Below are positions 13,006 to 16,026 of a DNA stretch of 16,026 nucleotides, piece after piece. Position 1 is the first letter of the stretch. Every line of letters begins with the position of its first letter. The notes under the pieces were generated by a model. That model did not search any database, had not been told where the DNA came from, and saw only the letters and a program-made list of their open reading frames with translations. Position numbers and translations under genes: made by a program. The stretch is from SVMC01 sp045601345 (lineage in GTDB: Bacteria > Bacillota > Clostridia > Oscillospirales > Oscillospiraceae), in the NCBI GenBank assembly GCA_045601345.1, contig JAZRZL010000020.1:1-16026 (forward strand), in the 5' to 3' direction.

Positions 13006-15609
13006 TTATTTTTTTGAATCTTTAATAATCAGTGAATGCATCCGCATAGGCTTTTGGCGCAAGGCACGCAGGAGCGCGGCGATCTGCTCGTTGGTACGCA
13101 GCAGCTCCTGTTCAAATTCCAGAGCACTGACGCGCAGGATGCCAGAGCGTAGGGCAGATACCTGCACCAGCGCATCGCTCGTGACCACGCGGACGTTATT
13201 ATTCTTGCCGATGCCGTTGGCAAGCTGCTCAATATACATATCGCCCGTCTCGCCCTGCGCGGTATAGACCACGCGCACACCGTCGATAATCTCGCGGGAA
13301 CCGGGATTTTCCGGCACACGGTAGGCATCAAACACCAGAACCAACTCGCATTTGGTGAAGCCGCGGTAGTTCACCAGCAGGTGGATCAGCTCCCGGCGGG
13401 CATTTTCCAAATCGTATTTTGCAATCTCCCGCAGGCTGTCCCAGGCGAAAATCACATTGTAGCCGTCTACAATTAAATACTGCGTTTTCACTACATCAGG
13501 AATTGTCCGCTCATGGACAACGGCTCTTCGCTGGGGCGCGGAATATTCCTTTCGGCGGATGGGGCCAAACTCCCGCTCCATGATGGCCTCCAGTGCCTTG
13601 TCATCCAAATCCAGATTCTGTTTTTTGAGCATTGGCTCCTCCTGCCGGGGCGGCTTGAGGCAGCTTTCCAGATGCATATACTCCGGCACCTTGTCCCAGC
13701 GCACATTGAAGCCCGCGCCATGGGCACAAAAGACAGAATCCGGCGTATTTTCCAGATCGGCCACCGGGTCATAGTCTGCCGCCTCAATCACCTTCTGCGC
13801 ATCGTGGCAGGGCGCATAGCCGGAAACAAAGCAGCTCAGTTGCCCACAGCCATGGGTATAGGCACCCAGCTCCCTCGCATAGTTGCGCATACACGCCACC
13901 GGGGCGCTGCCCGACAGGAGCATCATGCCGTCATGCTCCACCGGCGGCTCAAATGTGCCGTTCATGGCCTTGATATCGCTCATCGCTCTGCCCAAATGCT
14001 CCATCGGCAGGGCAAGAAGGAACTGATACCACGGCTCCAGCAGAATACTTTCCGCACACATTAAGCCCTGCCGCACGGCGCGGTAGGTGGCCTGCCGGAA
14101 ATCGCCGCCCTCGGTATGCTTGAGGTGGGCGCGACCGGATTTGAGCGTATAGCGCACATCGGTGAGGGGTGCGCCGGTCAGAACGCCCAGGTGCGGTTTT
14201 TCGATCAAATGGGTCAAAATCAGGCGCTGCCAGTTGCGATCCAGCACATTTTCGCTGCAATCCGTGGCAATTTGCAGCCCGCTTCCTCTGGGAAGGGGTT
14301 CCAGCAGCAGATGCACCTCGGCATAGTGGCGCAGCGGCTCAAAATGTCCCACACCCTCCACCGGGGCGGCAATCGTCTCGCGGTAGAGAATATGTCCGGC
14401 ATCGACTGTGACTGCAACATCAAAGCGCTCTTCGATTAGTTTACATAATATCTCAATCTGCACATCGCCCATGAGCTGGACGTGGATTTCCTGCAAGGCC
14501 TCATTCCATACGATATGTAGCTGCGGGTCTTCCTCTGCCAGAAGCCGAAGCTTTGGCAGCATCGTGCGCACATCCACATCCGGCGGCAGCACAATGCGAT
14601 AGCTGAGCACCGGCTCCAAAAGGGGCTTCCGTGCCTCCGGCGCAGCGCCCAAGCCCTGTCCCGGCCAGGTGGCGGTGAGACCCACCACGGCGCAGATGGT
14701 TCCCGGTGCGGCCTGCTCCACCTGCTTAAACTTCTCACCGGAATAAATGCGGATGCCCTGCACCTTTTCTTCCTTATCCTCGCCGTTTTCGCTGTGATAG
14801 GCCAGAATGTCGCGCACCTTCAAGCTGCCGCCGGTGATTTTCAGATGGGTCAGGCGGGCACCCTGCGCATCGCGGGAGATTTTGAAGACTCTTGCGGCAA
14901 ATTCGCTGCCGTAAGCCGGCATCCGAGTCAGGTGATCGAGTGCCTCCAACAACGCATCCACGCCCTCCATTTTGAGGCCGGAGCCAAAGAAGCAGGGCAC
15001 CAGCTCCCGACGCACAATCGCGGCAGCCAAATCTTCCTCGGATAATTCGCCGTTTTCCAGATACGCATCCATCAGCGCCTCAGAGCACATGGCGCATTCA
15101 TCATCCCGCACCGCCGGGTCAAGGGTGAAATCGGCGCAGGGAATCTTTAACTGCTCACGCAGACCATTTAAAACTTTCTCTTGGTCAGCACCGGGTAGAT
15201 CCATTTTCGTAACAAAGACAAAGGTAGGCACCCGATAGCGCTGGAGAAGCTTCCAAAGTGTGCGAGTATGCGCCTGCACGCCATCGGTGCCGCTGATGAC
15301 CAGAATGGCGTAATCCAAAACCTGTAGGGTACGCTCCATCTCTGCGGAAAAATCCACATGGCCGGGGGTATCAAGCAGAGTTAACTCGGTATGCGGAAGA
15401 CGGAGAACAGCCTGCTTGGAGAAAATGGTAATGCCCCGCGCCCGCTCCAGCGTGTGGGTATCCAGAAACGCATTTTTATGATCCACACGCCCCAATGTAC
15501 CGATCATCCCGGAGCGGTATAACAGCGCCTCGCATAGGGTGGTTTTCCCTGCGTCCACATGAGCAAGTACGCCCATACTTAGCTGCTTCATTTTCGGTTG
15601 TTCTAGCAC
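13006..15609 (-). CDS. TetM/EF-G-like translation GTPase fused to a YacP/Rae1-type NYN ribonuclease domain
   Basis: The protein has 867 residues from a GTG start. The N-terminal GTPase shows P-loop AHVDAGKT (16-23), RGIT switch I (58-61), DTPGH (80-84), TKMD (134-137, in place of NKxD) and a GSG...GV G5 region. EF-G-like domains II-V follow, with KHTEGGDFR (498-506) at the domain IV tip where TetM has SPVSTPADFR. After a basic linker, residues 711-830 form a NYN domain: VDGYN (D715), VFDAY (D761), GETGDMYIE (D790, E794) and VTSD (D812), matching Bacillus subtilis Rae1, which cuts mRNA in the ribosomal A site. The fusion suggests a GTP-driven factor that enters the A site and cleaves mRNA (inference). 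GTG 15609 is preceded six bases upstream by AAGGGGGGG; ATG 15591 has no such site. It could be misannotated as tetracycline resistance. Confidence 0.92.
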   Translation of the reverse strand: MLEQPKMKQLSMGVLAHVDAGKTTLCEALLYRSGMIGTLGRVDHKNAFLDTHTLERARGITIFSKQAVLRLPHTELTLLDTPGHVDFSAEMERTLQVLDYAILVISGTDGVQAHTRTLWKLLQRYRVPTFVFVTKMDLPGADQEKVLNGLREQLKIPCADFTLDPAVRDDECAMCSEALMDAYLENGELSEEDLAAAIVRRELVPCFFGSGLKMEGVDALLEALDHLTRMPAYGSEFAARVFKISRDAQGARLTHLKITGGSLKVRDILAYHSENGEDKEEKVQGIRIYSGEKFKQVEQAAPGTICAVVGLTATWPGQGLGAAPEARKPLLEPVLSYRIVLPPDVDVRTMLPKLRLLAEEDPQLHIVWNEALQEIHVQLMGDVQIEILCKLIEERFDVAVTVDAGHILYRETIAAPVEGVGHFEPLRHYAEVHLLLEPLPRGSGLQIATDCSENVLDRNWQRLILTHLIEKPHLGVLTGAPLTDVRYTLKSGRAHLKHTEGGDFRQATYRAVRQGLMCAESILLEPWYQFLLALPMEHLGRAMSDIKAMNGTFEPPVEHDGMMLLSGSAPVACMRNYARELGAYTHGCGQLSCFVSGYAPCHDAQKVIEAADYDPVADLENTPDSVFCAHGAGFNVRWDKVPEYMHLESCLKPPRQEEPMLKKQNLDLDDKALEAIMEREFGPIRRKEYSAPQRRAVVHERTIPDVVKTQYLIVDGYNVIFAWDSLREIAKYDLENARRELIHLLVNYRGFTKCELVLVFDAYRVPENPGSREIIDGVRVVYTAQGETGDMYIEQLANGIGKNNNVRVVTSDALVQVSALRSGILRVSALEFEQELLRTNEQIAALLRALRQKPMRMHSLIIKDSKK

Positions 15610-15615
15610 AGTAAA

Positions 15616-15673
15616 CCCCCCCTTCCATGCTATAACAATTGCCTTAATAATGATTATAGCATGGAAGGGGGGG
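15616..15673. promoter_or_regulatory. Perfect 20-bp inverted repeat covering promoter and Shine-Dalgarno of the GTPase gene
   Basis: Bases 15616-15635 are the exact reverse complement of 15654-15673, with an 18-base spacer. On the minus strand the upstream arm contains the promoter spacer and five of six -10 bases, and the downstream arm contains the GGAAGGGGGGG ribosome-binding region of the GTG start. If transcription begins upstream of the repeat, the RNA would fold into a 20-bp hairpin masking the Shine-Dalgarno. If it begins at the -10 inside the repeat, only the downstream arm is transcribed and the repeat would act as DNA, for example as an operator. Confidence 0.7.
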
Positions 15674-15681
15674 GAAGTCGA
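15653..15681 (-). promoter_or_regulatory. Strong extended -10 promoter for the GTPase-nuclease gene
   Basis: Minus strand: TCGACT (15676-15681, four of six to TTGACA), a 17-base spacer, and TGCTATAAT, a consensus extended -10 with TATAAT at 15653-15658. Predicted transcription start is near 15645, leaving a leader of about 35 bases. It lies between repeat copy D and the gene. Confidence 0.65.
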
Positions 15682-15704
15682 TAGGGAAAGCCGTATTTTT
15701 CGCA

Positions 15705-15886
15705 GGGACAAGGGGCCGGTTCTCAATGCCGTTAAGTTAACAGCCCTTGCCTTCCCCTCTGGGGAAGGTGCCGCCCGCAGGCGGCGGATGAGGTTGGCCT
15801 CCTAAGATGGAGCGCTTCCTATGTTAGGAAGGCTTTCTGTTTTGGCAGTGCATCCAATGACCTCTTCCGTCTCGCTTCGCTCGACA
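15705..15886 (+). repeat. Interspersed repeat copy D, right arm interrupted by an insertion element
   Basis: From GGGACAAGGGGCCGGTTCTC the copy follows copy A through the GGTTCTCAATG box, TTAAGTTAACAGCCCTTGCC, both left-arm hairpins, CTATGTTAGGAAGG and TTTGGCAGTGCATCCAATGA. It reaches CGTCTCGCTTCGCTCG and CAG, then breaks off at GGGGCTGTCTC, the putative insertion-sequence end. The expected GCTTCCCC/GGGGAAGC stem is missing. Confidence 0.8.
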
Positions 15887-16026
15887 GGGGCTGTCTCAAA
15901 ACGAGGCAGCCCCTTTCCTACGAAAAAACAGCGGACGGTACTATGAAAATACCGTCCGATGGCTTATAATATTGGTATGAAACAAAACAATAAGCAGGTA
16001 GATTATACAGCATACGGGACTGGATA
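15887..16026 (+). mobile_element. Left end of a probable IS1182-family insertion sequence (partial)
   Basis: The sequence starts GGGGCTGTCTCAAAA, a terminal motif I associate with clostridial IS1182-like elements. It forms an 11-bp hairpin with GAGGCAGCCCC (15903-15913), followed by TTTCC. A second perfect 9-bp hairpin (15932-15940 with 15950-15958, CGGACGGTA) precedes the transposase start. The right end lies outside the window, so the terminal repeat cannot be confirmed. Confidence 0.6.
15977..16026 (+). CDS. Transposase N-terminus, probably IS1182 family (partial)
   Basis: The open frame starts at ATG 15977 and runs off the window after 16 codons: MKQNNKQVDYTAYGTG. The DYTAYGTG-type start resembles N-termini of IS1182-like DDE transposases in Clostridia, as I remember them; no catalytic residue is within view. 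TATAAT (15965-15970) lies only six bases before the ATG and there is no clear Shine-Dalgarno, so transcription may start almost at the codon or come from further upstream. Confidence 0.55.
   Translation, partial: MKQNNKQVDYTAYGTG

Noticed and set aside
13006..15609. Calling the GTPase a tetracycline resistance gene
   Set aside because: The TetM tip loop SPVS is absent and a NYN nuclease is fused; no neighbouring resistance or conjugation genes.
15616..15673. Invertible promoter switch between the two 20-bp arms
   Set aside because: The 18-base spacer is too short for site-specific inversion and flipping it would hardly change the -10; no recombinase gene is nearby.
6092..15886. CRISPR array from regularly recurring short repeats
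   Set aside because: The repeats are about 140-280 bases, kilobases apart, palindromic and in gene borders; there is no spacer structure and no cas gene.

Overview
The window looks like chromosomal DNA of a Gram-positive, low-to-moderate GC Clostridia, most likely a gut Oscillospirales (Ruminococcaceae/Oscillospiraceae) member. The basis is: a BspA-like leucine-rich-repeat protein with three C-terminal SLH domains, two VanRS-type two-component systems, strong Shine-Dalgarno sites, a TetM-like GTPase fused to a YacP/Rae1-type NYN nuclease, and short interspersed repeats built from CCTTCCCC/GGGGAAGG hairpins. The taxonomic call is inference. No tRNA, rRNA or CRISPR array was seen.

Layout. Positions 1-116 hold a dense cluster of palindromes. 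A small Cys-rich protein (minus) follows, then an AT-rich island (about 480-1280) with a barnase-type ribonuclease and a barstar-type inhibitor (plus) sharing an ATGA overlap and ending in a clean terminator. From 5991 back to 1404 runs a five-gene minus-strand operon: OmpR-type regulator, HAMP sensor kinase, single-pass membrane protein of unknown function, VanY-type M15 D,D-carboxypeptidase, M14 zinc peptidase lipoprotein. Four of the five genes overlap their neighbour by 1-4 bases. This looks like a cell-envelope sensing and peptidoglycan-trimming unit.

5992-6385 carries a terminator-like hairpin and the first full copy of an interspersed repeat. 6386-9364 encodes the LRR-SLH surface protein. 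9365-10029 is a gene-free gap with hairpins and a deleted repeat copy. 12638 back to 10030 is a second regulator/kinase pair, whose kinase has about six membrane segments. 12639-13005 holds its promoter, a third repeat copy and two strong hairpins.

13006-15609 (minus) encodes the most interesting protein: a translation-factor GTPase of the TetM/EF-G type with a C-terminal NYN nuclease domain. It starts at GTG. Its promoter and Shine-Dalgarno sequence lie in the two arms of a perfect 20-bp inverted repeat. Upstream lies repeat copy D, then a probable IS1182-family element whose transposase runs off the window edge.

The strongest leads are the GTPase-nuclease fusion with its unusual control region, the barnase-barstar pair without an export signal, and the nested repeat family placed at gene borders.
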